Assembly: GCF_028745735.1 (NCBI RefSeq)
Contig: NZ_JAQZSM010000003.1
Location: forward strand, 248,001-312,000
Reading direction: 5' to 3'
Origin: Roseinatronobacter alkalisoli
Lineage (GTDB): Bacteria; Pseudomonadota; Alphaproteobacteria; Rhodobacterales; Rhodobacteraceae
Length of the DNA: 64,000 nt
The translations under genes and the position numbers were made by a program. This document shows, piece after piece, positions 56,261 through 64,000 of this stretch. Positions within the stretch are counted from its first letter, which is position 1; each line of letters starts with the position of its first letter. The notes under the pieces were generated by a model that made no database searches, was not told where the DNA came from, and saw only the letters and a program-made list of their open reading frames with translations.

Positions 56261-57139
56261 ATGGCACTGGATTTTTCTGAAGACCGAACAATGTCCCGCC
56301 AGGCCATGAAGGCCGAATTTCTGGACGCTGAAACAGAATTGCAGCTTGCCTATGCCTGGCGCGATCAGCGCGACGAAGCCGCCCTGCACCGGCTGATCAC
56401 TGCCTATATGCGGCTTGCCATTTCCATGGCCGCGCGGTTCCGCCGCTATGGTGCGCCAATGAATGACCTGATTCAGGAAGCGGGACTTGGCCTGATGAAA
56501 GCCGCTGATAAATTTGACCCGGACCGTGGTGTTCGTTTTTCGACCTATGCCGTGTGGTGGATCAAGGCCAGCATTCAGGACTATGTGATGCGCAACTGGT
56601 CCATGGTGCGCACCGGATCCACATCCAGCCAGAAATCGCTGTTTTTCAACCTGCGCCGCGTGCAGGCCAGGTTCGAACGCGAAGCCATGTCGCGGGGTGA
56701 ACAACTGGACCCCCACCAGTTGCGCGAACTGATCGCGCACGAAATTGGCGTTCCCTTGCAGGATGTGGAGATGATGGCGGGGCGGCTGTCGGGGGCTGAC
56801 TATTCGCTGAATGCCACGCAATCCAGCGATGAGGACGGGCGCGAATGGATTGAAATGCTGGAAGACAGCAGCCCACAGGCCAGCGACGGTATCGAACAGG
56901 CGCATGACATGGCGCAACTGCGCGAATGGTTGCTGAACGCGATGCAGGTTCTGACCGAACGCGAACGCTTCATTCTGCGCGAACGCAAACTGCGCCCCGA
57001 TCCGCGCACACTGGAGGAGTTGGGCAAGGAACTGGGCCTGTCCAAGGAACGCATCCGGCAACTGGAAGCAGCCGCGTTCAGAAAAATGCGCAACGCCCTT
57101 GAAACCCAGTCGCGGGAAGTGCTTAACTTTCTGACATGA
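56261..57139 (+). CDS. rpoH: RNA polymerase sigma-32 factor, RpoHII type
   Basis: 292 aa sigma-70 family. The region 2 sequence FDPDRGVRFSTYAVWWIKAS then QDYVMRNWSMVRTGSTSSQK contains the RpoH box and is of the RpoHII subgroup. Region 4 has EELGKELGLSKERIRQLE. In Rhodobacter RpoHII serves the photo-oxidative/singlet-oxygen response; that role is inference here. The start at 56261 has AGGGGAAA seven bases upstream; a frame from 56198 would add 21 atypical residues. Stop overlaps the next start. Confidence 0.94.
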   Translation: MALDFSEDRTMSRQAMKAEFLDAETELQLAYAWRDQRDEAALHRLITAYMRLAISMAARFRRYGAPMNDLIQEAGLGLMKAADKFDPDRGVRFSTYAVWWIKASIQDYVMRNWSMVRTGSTSSQKSLFFNLRRVQARFEREAMSRGEQLDPHQLRELIAHEIGVPLQDVEMMAGRLSGADYSLNATQSSDEDGREWIEMLEDSSPQASDGIEQAHDMAQLREWLLNAMQVLTERERFILRERKLRPDPRTLEELGKELGLSKERIRQLEAAAFRKMRNALETQSREVLNFLT

Positions 57140-57933
57140 AAAGATTTATCATTGCATGTGCGTTATTTGCGCTACCTGCCACCGCGCAGCAGATCACGGT
57201 TGATGACCTGTATCATCTGCCCGATGTTGACATCATCTTTCTGGGGGAGGTTCATGACAACCCCACCCATCATGAGAACCAGCGCGCCGCAATTCACGCC
57301 CAGCAACCCGCCGGGCTGGTCTTTGAAATGCTGACGGCAGATCAGGCCACGCTGGCAACGCCGGATGCGCGCACCGATCAGGCGCGGTTGCGCGCGGCGC
57401 TGGACTGGGACAGCACGGGCTGGCCGGATTTCAGCATGTATTACCCGTTGTTCACCGCCGCCCCGCAAGCCGCCATTTTCGGCGCGGAACTGCCCCGCGA
57501 GGATGCACGCGCGGTCATGGGCCAGCCGCTGGAACAGGTATTTGCGGGTGATGCCGCGCGCTTCGGTCTGGACCGCCCCCTGCCCGCCATGCAGCAGGAA
57601 ACCCGCGAAGCGTTGCAGGCGCAGGCGCATTGCGACGCCCTGCCCGAAGCGCTGTTGCCGGGTATGGTGGCCATTCAACGCCTGCGCGACGCCATGCTGG
57701 CACAGGCCGCACTGGATGCGCATGACGCGACGGGCGGGCCTGTTGTCGTCATCACCGGAACCGGCCATACCCGAACCGACTGGGCGGCCCCTGCGCTGGT
57801 TGCGATGGCGGCCCCCGAATTGCGGACCCTGTCCATAGGTCAGTTCGAATCCCCCCCTGATACGCCAGCCCATGATATGTGGCTGGTAACCGCCCCCCAC
57901 CCGCGCCCTGACCCTTGCGCGGCGTTTCAATAG
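57136..57933 (+). CDS. ChaN-like exported protein (Haem_bdg_uptake/ChaN family)
   Basis: 265 aa with a signal peptide (MKRFIIACALFALPATAQQ) and no lipobox. The ChaN signature IIFLGEVHDNPTHHENQ is present, and the C-terminal half contains VVVITGTGHTRTDWAAP. ChaN-family proteins have been linked to heme/iron handling; activity here is unproven. Starts inside the rpoH stop (ATGA), so it is produced together with the sigma factor. Confidence 0.85.
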   Translation: MKRFIIACALFALPATAQQITVDDLYHLPDVDIIFLGEVHDNPTHHENQRAAIHAQQPAGLVFEMLTADQATLATPDARTDQARLRAALDWDSTGWPDFSMYYPLFTAAPQAAIFGAELPREDARAVMGQPLEQVFAGDAARFGLDRPLPAMQQETREALQAQAHCDALPEALLPGMVAIQRLRDAMLAQAALDAHDATGGPVVVITGTGHTRTDWAAPALVAMAAPELRTLSIGQFESPPDTPAHDMWLVTAPHPRPDPCAAFQ

Positions 57934-58008
57934 CTTAGGGCTTTTGCTTTGCCGCGCAACCGCGTAGGACTATATTCCGACAGGCGGTTCGGACGGGAGA
58001 GCGCGAAA

Positions 58009-59199
58009 ATGTTGGCCGGGAAACGCATCACCCTGATCATCGGCGGCGGTATCGCGGCCTATAAATGTCTGGACCTGATCCGCCGGTTACGCGGCGCGGG
58101 CGCGGATGTAACCCCGGTGCTGACCCGCGCGGGAACCGAATTCGTAACGCCCCTGTCGGTTGCGGCACTGGCGGGCGCGCGTGTTTTTCAGGACCTGTTC
58201 GACCTGAAGGACGAATCCGAGATGGGCCATATCCAGTTGTCGCGCGCGGCGGATTTATTGGTCGTCGCCCCGGCCACAGCGGATATGATGGCGAAAATGG
58301 CGGGCGGGCATGCGGATGATCTGGCAACAACGCTTCTGCTGGCCACGGATAAACCGGTGCTGATGGCACCGGCGATGAACCTGCGCATGTGGGGGCACCC
58401 GGCAACGCAGCGCAATCTGGCGCAGCTGCGCGCCGACGGGGTGGCGGTTGTCGGGCCGGAAAACGGCGATATGGCCTGTGGCGAACATGGTCCGGGCCGG
58501 ATGGCGGAACCTGCTGACATTCTGACGGCGATTGCGGCTGCGCTTGGGCCAAAACCCCTGATAGGCAAACGTGTGCTGGTCACATCCGGGCCAACGCATG
58601 AACCGATTGATCCGGTGCGCTATATCGCCAACCGATCATCAGGGGCGCAGGGAACGGCAATTGCCGCAGCGCTGCGCGATCTGGGCGCGGATGTGGTTTT
58701 CGTGACCGGCCCTGCCAGCGTTGCACCACCTGCCGGGGTGCAGGTGGTGGCTGTGGAAACCGCACAGCAAATGTTGCACGCGGTCGAAGCCGAATTGCCG
58801 GTTGATGCCGCGATCATGGCAGCGGCAGTTGCCGATTGGCGGGTTGAAAACAACTTCACGCAGAAAATAAAGAAAGCCCCGGAAAGTATTCCAATTCTTA
58901 CATTTTCTGAAAATCCTGACATTCTGAAAACACTGTCTTCGCACGTAATGCGGCCGCCCCTTGTCATCGGGTTTGCCGCCGAAACCGAAAATGTCATCAA
59001 GAACGCGACCGCCAAGCGGGCGCGCAAGGGCTGCGACTGGATCGTGGCGAATGATGTGTCTGCGGAAACCGGAATCATGGGCGGCACAGAAAATGCCGTG
59101 CATCTGGTCACCATGGATGGTGTCGAAGACTGGCCGCGCCTGCCGAAATCCGAAGTGGGCCACAGGCTGGCCGCACGAATAGCAGAGGCCCTGACATGA
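58009..59199 (+). CDS. coaBC: Bifunctional phosphopantothenoylcysteine decarboxylase / phosphopantothenate-cysteine ligase CoaBC
   Basis: 396-aa coenzyme A pathway enzyme. The FMN decarboxylase half has [39 protein letters not shown] and [15 protein letters not shown]. From about residue 185 the ligase half has [20 protein letters not shown] and the FAAETEN region. The ATG at 58009 has GGGAG upstream. ATGA overlap with dut, a common order. Confidence 0.96.
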   Translation: MLAGKRITLIIGGGIAAYKCLDLIRRLRGAGADVTPVLTRAGTEFVTPLSVAALAGARVFQDLFDLKDESEMGHIQLSRAADLLVVAPATADMMAKMAGGHADDLATTLLLATDKPVLMAPAMNLRMWGHPATQRNLAQLRADGVAVVGPENGDMACGEHGPGRMAEPADILTAIAAALGPKPLIGKRVLVTSGPTHEPIDPVRYIANRSSGAQGTAIAAALRDLGADVVFVTGPASVAPPAGVQVVAVETAQQMLHAVEAELPVDAAIMAAAVADWRVENNFTQKIKKAPESIPILTFSENPDILKTLSSHVMRPPLVIGFAAETENVIKNATAKRARKGCDWIVANDVSAETGIMGGTENAVHLVTMDGVEDWPRLPKSEVGHRLAARIAEALT

Positions 59200-59663
59200 C
59201 AATACCCCTGACCTTTCAACGCCTGCCCGACAGCGACCCCGATATCGCGCTTCCCGTCTATGCCACGGATGGGGCGGCGGGGGCGGATATCCGCGCCAAT
59301 TTCCCGCCCGATCAGCGCGCGCAGGGCCTGACACTTGCACCGATGGAACGCGCGCTGGTGCCGACTGGTCTGGCCTGCGCGGTGCCGCGCGGGTATGAAA
59401 TGCAGATACGGGCGCGCTCCGGTCTGGCACTGAAACACGGGATTGCGCTGGTCAACGCGCCGGGCACCATCGACAGCGACTATCGCGGCCCCATCGGGGT
59501 GATCGTGATAAATCTGGGAACGACAGATTTTACCGTCGATCACGGAATGCGCATTGCCCAGATTATCCTTGCGCCGGTTACACAGGCGCAGATTGCCCTG
59601 AACGACCAGCTTGACGGGACAGATCGTGGCACAGGCGGGTTCGGGTCTACGGGAACCGGCTGA
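59196..59663 (+). CDS. dut: dUTP diphosphatase
   Basis: 155-aa trimeric dUTPase hydrolysing dUTP to dUMP. Motif 1 [13 protein letters not shown], motif 2 [15 protein letters not shown], motif 3 [13 protein letters not shown], motif 5 [11 protein letters not shown]. Complete and normal length. Coupled to coaBC. Confidence 0.97.
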   Translation: MTIPLTFQRLPDSDPDIALPVYATDGAAGADIRANFPPDQRAQGLTLAPMERALVPTGLACAVPRGYEMQIRARSGLALKHGIALVNAPGTIDSDYRGPIGVIVINLGTTDFTVDHGMRIAQIILAPVTQAQIALNDQLDGTDRGTGGFGSTGTG

Positions 59664-59687
59664 ACCCCCAAGCTGCAAGGGATATAA

Positions 59688-60746
59688 ATGGGACTGGTTC
59701 TGTTTCTGATGGCCGCACTCTGGGCTTTGGGCTGGGCGATGAAAGCGCCTGTCCGCGTCAGGCTGTGGATGATCGGCCTGCTCTATGTCGCGGTGGTTCT
59801 GGTGCAGCTTCTGCTGCCGGAAACCGCCGCCATCCGGCAAGCGACGGGGGGACAGGCGCAGCCGTGGCTGGTGCTGGGCGGAATCGGGGCGCTGGCACTG
59901 GGCTATGGCGCGGGACTTCGCCGATTGCGCGCGCGGGCCAGACCCGCGATTGCCCCCACACCACAGACCGACACCTTCCGCGAGGCAGAGCTGAACCGCT
60001 ATGCCCGCCATATTGTCTTGCGTGAAATCGGCGGCACCGGCCAGAAAAAGCTGAAAGCGGCGCGCGTGCTGGTTGTTGGCGCGGGGGGGCTGGGCTCGCC
60101 CGCGCTGCTGTATCTGGCCGCATCCGGTGTGGGCACGATCGGGGTGATTGACGATGACATTGTGGACGGGTCCAACCTGCAACGGCAGGTCATTCACCGC
60201 GATGACATGATCGGCACGCCAAAGGTCTTTTCCGCGCAGGCCGCGATGCAGGCGCTGAACCCGTTCATTACAGTGCGCCCTTATCAGCGGCGGCTGGACG
60301 CGGAAACTGCACAGACCCTGTTCGCGGAATATGACCTGATTCTGGACGGGACCGACAATTTCGACACCCGCTATCTGGTCAACCGCGCAGCTGTGGCCAG
60401 TGGCGTGCCGCTGATATCGGGGGCGATTACGCAATGGGAAGGGCAGATCAGCCTGTATCACCCCGCATCAGGCGGCCCATGTTACGAATGCATTTTTCCC
60501 AACCGTCCGGCACCGGGGCTGGTCCCTGCCTGTTCTGAAGCGGGTGTTGTATCCCCCCTGCCCGGCATCCTTGGCACAATGATGGCGCTGGAAGCTGTCA
60601 AGCACCTGACCGGCGCAGGCCAGACGCTGCAAGGGCGTTTGCTGATCCATGACGGGCTTTATGCCGAAAGCCGGGTGATGCGTATTGCAGCGCGCAAGGG
60701 TTGTGCCTGCTGCGGTGGGGTTACAACTGCACCCGAAGGCGCATGA
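59688..60746 (+). CDS. moeB: MoeB/HesA/ThiF family adenylyltransferase with an N-terminal membrane extension
   Basis: 352 aa. E1-like domain from about residue 100: RYARHIVLREIGGTGQKKL, the ATP-binding VLVVGAGGLGSPALLYLAASG, LQRQVIHR, and zinc cysteines CYECIFP and CACC. Activates MoaD/ThiS-type sulfur carriers by family. Unlike E. coli MoeB (249 aa) it has an N-terminal extension of about 95 residues with three likely membrane helices. The 3' end overlaps the convergent cpdB by 26 bases. Confidence 0.9.
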   Translation: MGLVLFLMAALWALGWAMKAPVRVRLWMIGLLYVAVVLVQLLLPETAAIRQATGGQAQPWLVLGGIGALALGYGAGLRRLRARARPAIAPTPQTDTFREAELNRYARHIVLREIGGTGQKKLKAARVLVVGAGGLGSPALLYLAASGVGTIGVIDDDIVDGSNLQRQVIHRDDMIGTPKVFSAQAAMQALNPFITVRPYQRRLDAETAQTLFAEYDLILDGTDNFDTRYLVNRAAVASGVPLISGAITQWEGQISLYHPASGGPCYECIFPNRPAPGLVPACSEAGVVSPLPGILGTMMALEAVKHLTGAGQTLQGRLLIHDGLYAESRVMRIAARKGCACCGGVTTAPEGA

Positions 60747-62652
60747 ACCCTTTCTTGTCCACGCCGGCCACTTCCGGTGCGAAGTGACTGATTGCGCCGA
60801 TATGGTCATATGCGGCGGGTCCGGTGCGTAGAATGGCGGATTTCCCTGTCCGGAACTGCAACCCGAACGGCCCCTGCGGGTCAATGTCCAGATTGCCGCG
60901 GCTGCGGACATATTCGCGCAGAATATCGCGGGTAATGGCGGGGTCTTCCAACACCACATTCTGTGGCACGGCCCCGGCAAAACCGCCCGCACCATGGGCG
61001 CGGAAGCTGTTGGTACACAGGATGAACGCCGCCTGCGGGTCGATGGGTCGGCCATTCCAGCGCAGGTTCCGCACGCGGGTATTGCAGCTGTCAACAAGCG
61101 TTCCGTCCCCTTCGAACCGGGCGGGCTGTGTCAGGTCGATGTCGTACTCCAGCCCATAGACTATTTCGAAATTATAGGACGGATGGGCCGGGTTCAGCAG
61201 CATTTCATCTTCCAGCCCGTCATGCAGCCGGTTGTAGCAGGAGGCGCTGCGTTCCAGCCAGCACGCAATCTGCGCGCCGGTCAGTTTCAGCGCCGCAATG
61301 CGGTTGGGATAGGTGTAAAGATCGGCCAATGACCGGATGGTCAGCGCCCCCGCCGCCACATTGGTATAGTTGCGCGGCCCGCCAAGCCCGCCTGCCTTGG
61401 ACGGGGACACCGACGACAGGACCGGCAGCCCATCATATTCGCTGCCCTGAAGGCGCCGCGCCACAAAGGCGCGCTGCGCATCAGCCACCAGCGCAGTGGA
61501 AGCGCTATGCCCCAGAAACACGAAAAAGCTGTTGATCGGTGCAAGGGTCTGGCCAATCGGCTGGCGGATATTTTCCAGCACCATGTCATGCGCACGCGCG
61601 ACGATCCTGCGCACTTTCGGGCTGCGCATCGGCTGAATTGTCTGGCCCTGTTCCGGGCGCAGAAAACTCATCGAGGCGTCGCGCAGGGCGCGGTTTTCCA
61701 CCTGCGATCCGATCACCCGCCAACGGCCCCCTTCACGCACCATGCGCAGATCAATCACCCCCAGATGCGACCCGAAAAAGCCGCTCATGACTGTGGGTTT
61801 GCCGCAGATCGTGCCCTTGTCGATATCGACACCGGGAATATCGGCAAAGGCGCGCGACGGGAATACCTGATGGCTGTGCCCGCTTAGTATCAGATCCACC
61901 CCGTCAATCCGCGCCAGCGGGATAATCGCATTTTCCATCCCGTCGCTGTGGCGCAGCGGGCCAATGCCGGTATGGGCCAGCATGACGACCAGGTCTGCGC
62001 CCGCTTCGCGCATTTCGGGAACCCACGCTGCCGCAGACGCCACCATGTCGCGCATCTGGATACGGTTGTGCAGATGCAACCTTTCCCAGACCGTGATCTG
62101 CGGCGGGGCCACGCCGATCACGCCCACACAGATATCATGCGCCAGCCCCGCCCTGTCCACCAGTCTGCGACGGATCAGCTTATAGGGCCGGACCAGACAG
62201 CGGTCATCGCGCGGCCCGGCCCCAAGGCTTTTGACAATATTGGCCGACACCACGGGAAATTCCGCATGCGCCAGCGATTTCATCAGGAAATCCAGCCCAT
62301 AGTTGAATTCATGATTGCCAAGCGTTATCGCGTCATAGCGCATGGCATTCATTGCGGCCATGACCGGGTGCAGATCGCCTTCTTTCAGGCCGCGATCATA
62401 GGCGAAGAAATCCCCGACCGGGGTGCCTTGCAGAAAATCGCCATTGTCGAAGAGCAGGCAATTGGGCACTTCCATCCTTGCCTGATCCACCAGTTCGGAC
62501 AGACGCACCAGTCCAAGATCGGGATTGGGACAATCCGCGTAATAATCATACGGGTGCAGATGGACATGCAGATCGGTTGTTTCCATGATCCGCAAATCGA
62601 CAGTGCTGCTGACTTCGGTAATTGGCGCGAATTGCCACCGTTCCTGCCCCAT
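60721..62652 (-). CDS. cpdB: 2',3'-cyclic-nucleotide 2'-phosphodiesterase / 3'-nucleotidase CpdB
   Basis: 643 aa (MGQERWQFAP at 62652, AGAAGG upstream; an ATG at 62679 adds nine residues). Metallophosphoesterase motifs ETTDLHVHLHPYDYY, FDNGDFLQGTPVGDF, ITLGNHEFNYGLDFL and LSGHSHQVFP, then a C-terminal 5'-nucleotidase domain (FRAHGAGGF). Family members are usually periplasmic with a signal peptide, but neither start gives one, so the protein appears cytoplasmic. Confidence 0.93.
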   Translation of the reverse strand: MGQERWQFAPITEVSSTVDLRIMETTDLHVHLHPYDYYADCPNPDLGLVRLSELVDQARMEVPNCLLFDNGDFLQGTPVGDFFAYDRGLKEGDLHPVMAAMNAMRYDAITLGNHEFNYGLDFLMKSLAHAEFPVVSANIVKSLGAGPRDDRCLVRPYKLIRRRLVDRAGLAHDICVGVIGVAPPQITVWERLHLHNRIQMRDMVASAAAWVPEMREAGADLVVMLAHTGIGPLRHSDGMENAIIPLARIDGVDLILSGHSHQVFPSRAFADIPGVDIDKGTICGKPTVMSGFFGSHLGVIDLRMVREGGRWRVIGSQVENRALRDASMSFLRPEQGQTIQPMRSPKVRRIVARAHDMVLENIRQPIGQTLAPINSFFVFLGHSASTALVADAQRAFVARRLQGSEYDGLPVLSSVSPSKAGGLGGPRNYTNVAAGALTIRSLADLYTYPNRIAALKLTGAQIACWLERSASCYNRLHDGLEDEMLLNPAHPSYNFEIVYGLEYDIDLTQPARFEGDGTLVDSCNTRVRNLRWNGRPIDPQAAFILCTNSFRAHGAGGFAGAVPQNVVLEDPAITRDILREYVRSRGNLDIDPQGPFGLQFRTGKSAILRTGPAAYDHIGAISHFAPEVAGVDKKGFMRLRVQL

Positions 62653-62737
62653 AACGCCCTTCTTTGCGTGACTACCCATTCCAGTACTGACTATCCTGAC
62701 ATTTGGGGAACAATACGGACGCTTTTGTGATCATAAT

Positions 62738-62751
62738 ATGACATCGATCAA
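62738..62751. promoter_or_regulatory. Possible FNR/CRP-type box between cpdB and nudC
   Basis: On the minus strand it reads TTGAT-CGAT-GTCAT, 8 of 10 fixed positions of TTGAT-N4-ATCAA. It lies about 86 bases before cpdB in an A/T-rich divergent promoter region. Weak, motif-only evidence. Confidence 0.25.
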
Positions 62752-62881
62752 AGCACATTGGTACACGTATGAATAATCTACTTCGCCAACAAAACAACTA
62801 TGAATTGCGCAAGCCATTGTAAATACCTTGTTTCACCGCCACAAAGCTGCGACAGGCAAAACAGTACAGCGGGAGAAAGCG

Positions 62882-63859
62882 ATGAGCGCTGGTTTGATGG
62901 CATTCAACGGGCACTGGGACAGCCGTGCCGCCGAATTGCGCAGTGACCCCGATGCGCTGGCGCGACTTCTGACTCAGGGCGCGGCGCGCGTGCTGCCGGT
63001 CTGGCGCGGAAAACCCCAGTTGCGCGGCACAGGCGAGGCGACGGTATTGGGCTGGGTCTCTGCCGATGCAGCCGTTCTGAAACAGGCGCAACATCCCTTT
63101 CTGTTTCTGGGCATGCATCAGGATCAACCGCTGTTTGCGGCAGACATTTCCGCATGGGAACCCGATGCGCTGGACCGTGGCGCTATGGCCATGTTCATGG
63201 ATACCACGATTCAGCATTACCCCGGCACCGAAGCCGGTCTGTTCTTCGGTGAATTGCGCCAGAGCATGGCCCATCTGCCAGCGCCCGACGCCGCACTTGC
63301 CGCCACCGCGCGCGCCATGTTCAACTGGCACCGCAGCCATGGGTTCTGTTCCGCTTGTGGCCAGCCCAGCGGGCTTGCGATGGCCGGATGGGAACGCCAC
63401 TGCCCGTCCTGCGGCGCAAAGCATTTTCCGCGCACCGATCCGGTGGTCATCATGCTGGTCACCCACGGCAATGATCTGCTGCTCGGACGTTCGCCCGGCT
63501 GGCCGGATGGCATGTATTCCACCCTTGCCGGTTTCATCGAACCCGGCGAAACACTGGAAAACGCCGTGCGCCGCGAAGTTCTTGAAGAAACCGGCATCCG
63601 CACCACGGATATCGGCTATATCACCTCGCAGCCCTGGCCATTTCCGTCTTCGCTGATGCTGGGTTGCGTCGCGCGCGCCACCAGCCGCGCCATCACACTG
63701 GATGACGAACTTGAAGATGCCCGCTGGGTGACGCGCGAACAGGTGCTGCGCGCATGGTCAGGCGATGATCCGGCCTTCATTCCTGCGCGGAAAGGCGCCA
63801 TTGCCCATCATCTGATCGGTCTGTGGCTGGCCGGAAGGGTCCGCAGTGCCTATATGTAA
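62882..63859 (+). CDS. nudC: NAD(H) pyrophosphatase / RNA decapping Nudix enzyme NudC
   Basis: 325 aa. Zinc ribbon cysteines FCSACGQ and CPSCGAKHFPR, then the Nudix box GFIEPGETLENAVRREV plus LEETG, and the NADH-pyrophosphatase motif SQPWPFPSS. Hydrolyses NADH and removes NAD caps from RNA by family. The ATG at 62882 follows GGGAG. Divergent from cpdB. Confidence 0.95.
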   Translation: MSAGLMAFNGHWDSRAAELRSDPDALARLLTQGAARVLPVWRGKPQLRGTGEATVLGWVSADAAVLKQAQHPFLFLGMHQDQPLFAADISAWEPDALDRGAMAMFMDTTIQHYPGTEAGLFFGELRQSMAHLPAPDAALAATARAMFNWHRSHGFCSACGQPSGLAMAGWERHCPSCGAKHFPRTDPVVIMLVTHGNDLLLGRSPGWPDGMYSTLAGFIEPGETLENAVRREVLEETGIRTTDIGYITSQPWPFPSSLMLGCVARATSRAITLDDELEDARWVTREQVLRAWSGDDPAFIPARKGAIAHHLIGLWLAGRVRSAYM

Positions 63860-63933
63860 TTTTTCCGTCCAGGGGAATTCCTGCGCGATGTCCTGCACGC
63901 GCCGGGTTCCGGTGTGCTGAAGGGCCGCAAAAC

Positions 63934-64000
63934 ATGCATTCTTCCAAACAGATTCACATAGCGATACCGGCTGTTACCCGCCCCGGGCGAAATGCAAATA
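63934..64000 (+). CDS. Possible start of a further gene (cut by the window edge)
   Basis: An ATG at 63934, with AAGGG about nine bases upstream, opens a frame to the window end (22 codons: MHSSKQIHIAIPAVTRPGRN...). Too short to identify; a minus-strand frame is also open here. Confidence 0.25.
   Translation, partial: MHSSKQIHIAIPAVTRPGRNAN

Noticed and set aside
58620-60461. 613-codon open frame on the minus strand
   Set aside because: Runs antisense across coaBC, dut and moeB, three well-supported genes.

Overview
The window looks like chromosome of a Rhodobacteraceae/Paracoccaceae-type alphaproteobacterium. The grounds are GC-rich DNA, a CtrA regulator next to a SciP (DUF1153) gene, the short alphaproteobacterial form of prolyl-tRNA synthetase, an RpoHII-type heat-shock sigma factor, CoA-acylating MmsA valine catabolism, and gene orders familiar from that family (rsmI-yraN-gshB, cysG-DUF2849-cysI-cysH-DUF934, rlmB/tRNA-Tyr). 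It is mostly housekeeping DNA with tight operons (many ATGA overlaps). I see no prophage, CRISPR array, biosynthetic cluster or complete insertion sequence.

Layout. 1-2.3 kb: start of ligA, then ctrA and sciP (all minus), with a CtrA-type box before ctrA. 2.4-5.5 kb: mnmA, pdxA, rsmA. 5.5-8.1 kb: remnant of an IS630-type transposase, tRNA-Ser, a Slam-like (DUF560) outer-membrane protein and a PilZ protein. 8.2-13.9 kb: a LysR regulator divergent from a valine-degradation operon (mmsA, acyl-CoA dehydrogenase, hydroxyisobutyryl-CoA hydrolase, mmsB). 14-18.4 kb: tRNA-Gln, tRNA-CAU, purMN, a DUF2799 lipoprotein, rlmB, tRNA-Tyr. 18.6-23.1 kb: the assimilatory sulfate/siroheme operon. 23.3-29.8 kb: a fused hydantoinase/oxoprolinase, rpsA, rlmJ. 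29.9-33.8 kb: a TbpB-like lipoprotein (plausible Slam client), an MFS transporter, an AlkA-type glycosylase and an esterase. 34.3-39.4 kb: an A/T-rich pentapeptide-repeat membrane protein, lolDC, a kinesin-light-chain-type TPR protein. 39.5-42.9 kb: an iodotyrosine-deiodinase-like flavoprotein, hemerythrin, proS, an L,D-transpeptidase. 43.4-50.9 kb: trpS, a catalytically degenerate rhomboid, murJ, a small YdeI-like gene, glnD, an LpoA-like lipoprotein. 51-55.8 kb: rsmI-yraN-gshB, an HSL-type hydrolase, and comM/yifB broken by a one-base frameshift in a G8 tract. 56.3-63.9 kb: rpoHII, a ChaN-like protein, coaBC, dut, a membrane-anchored MoeB-like protein, cpdB, nudC.

The most unusual non-coding content is a family of six dispersed copies of a roughly 180-230 bp palindromic intergenic repeat (around 23.2, 31.0, 33.9, 34.2, 43.1 and 56.0 kb). 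They share GC-rich pairing arms around a conserved core (TTCACTTTATGCAGGC), occur in both orientations, and come in a short form and a long form with an extra module of about 50 bp. Function is unknown. Other points worth checking are the CtrA-like half-sites before comM, the unlinked Slam/TbpB-like pair, and a bacterial enzyme carrying the Glu-Tyr-Lys lid residues of iodotyrosine deiodinase.
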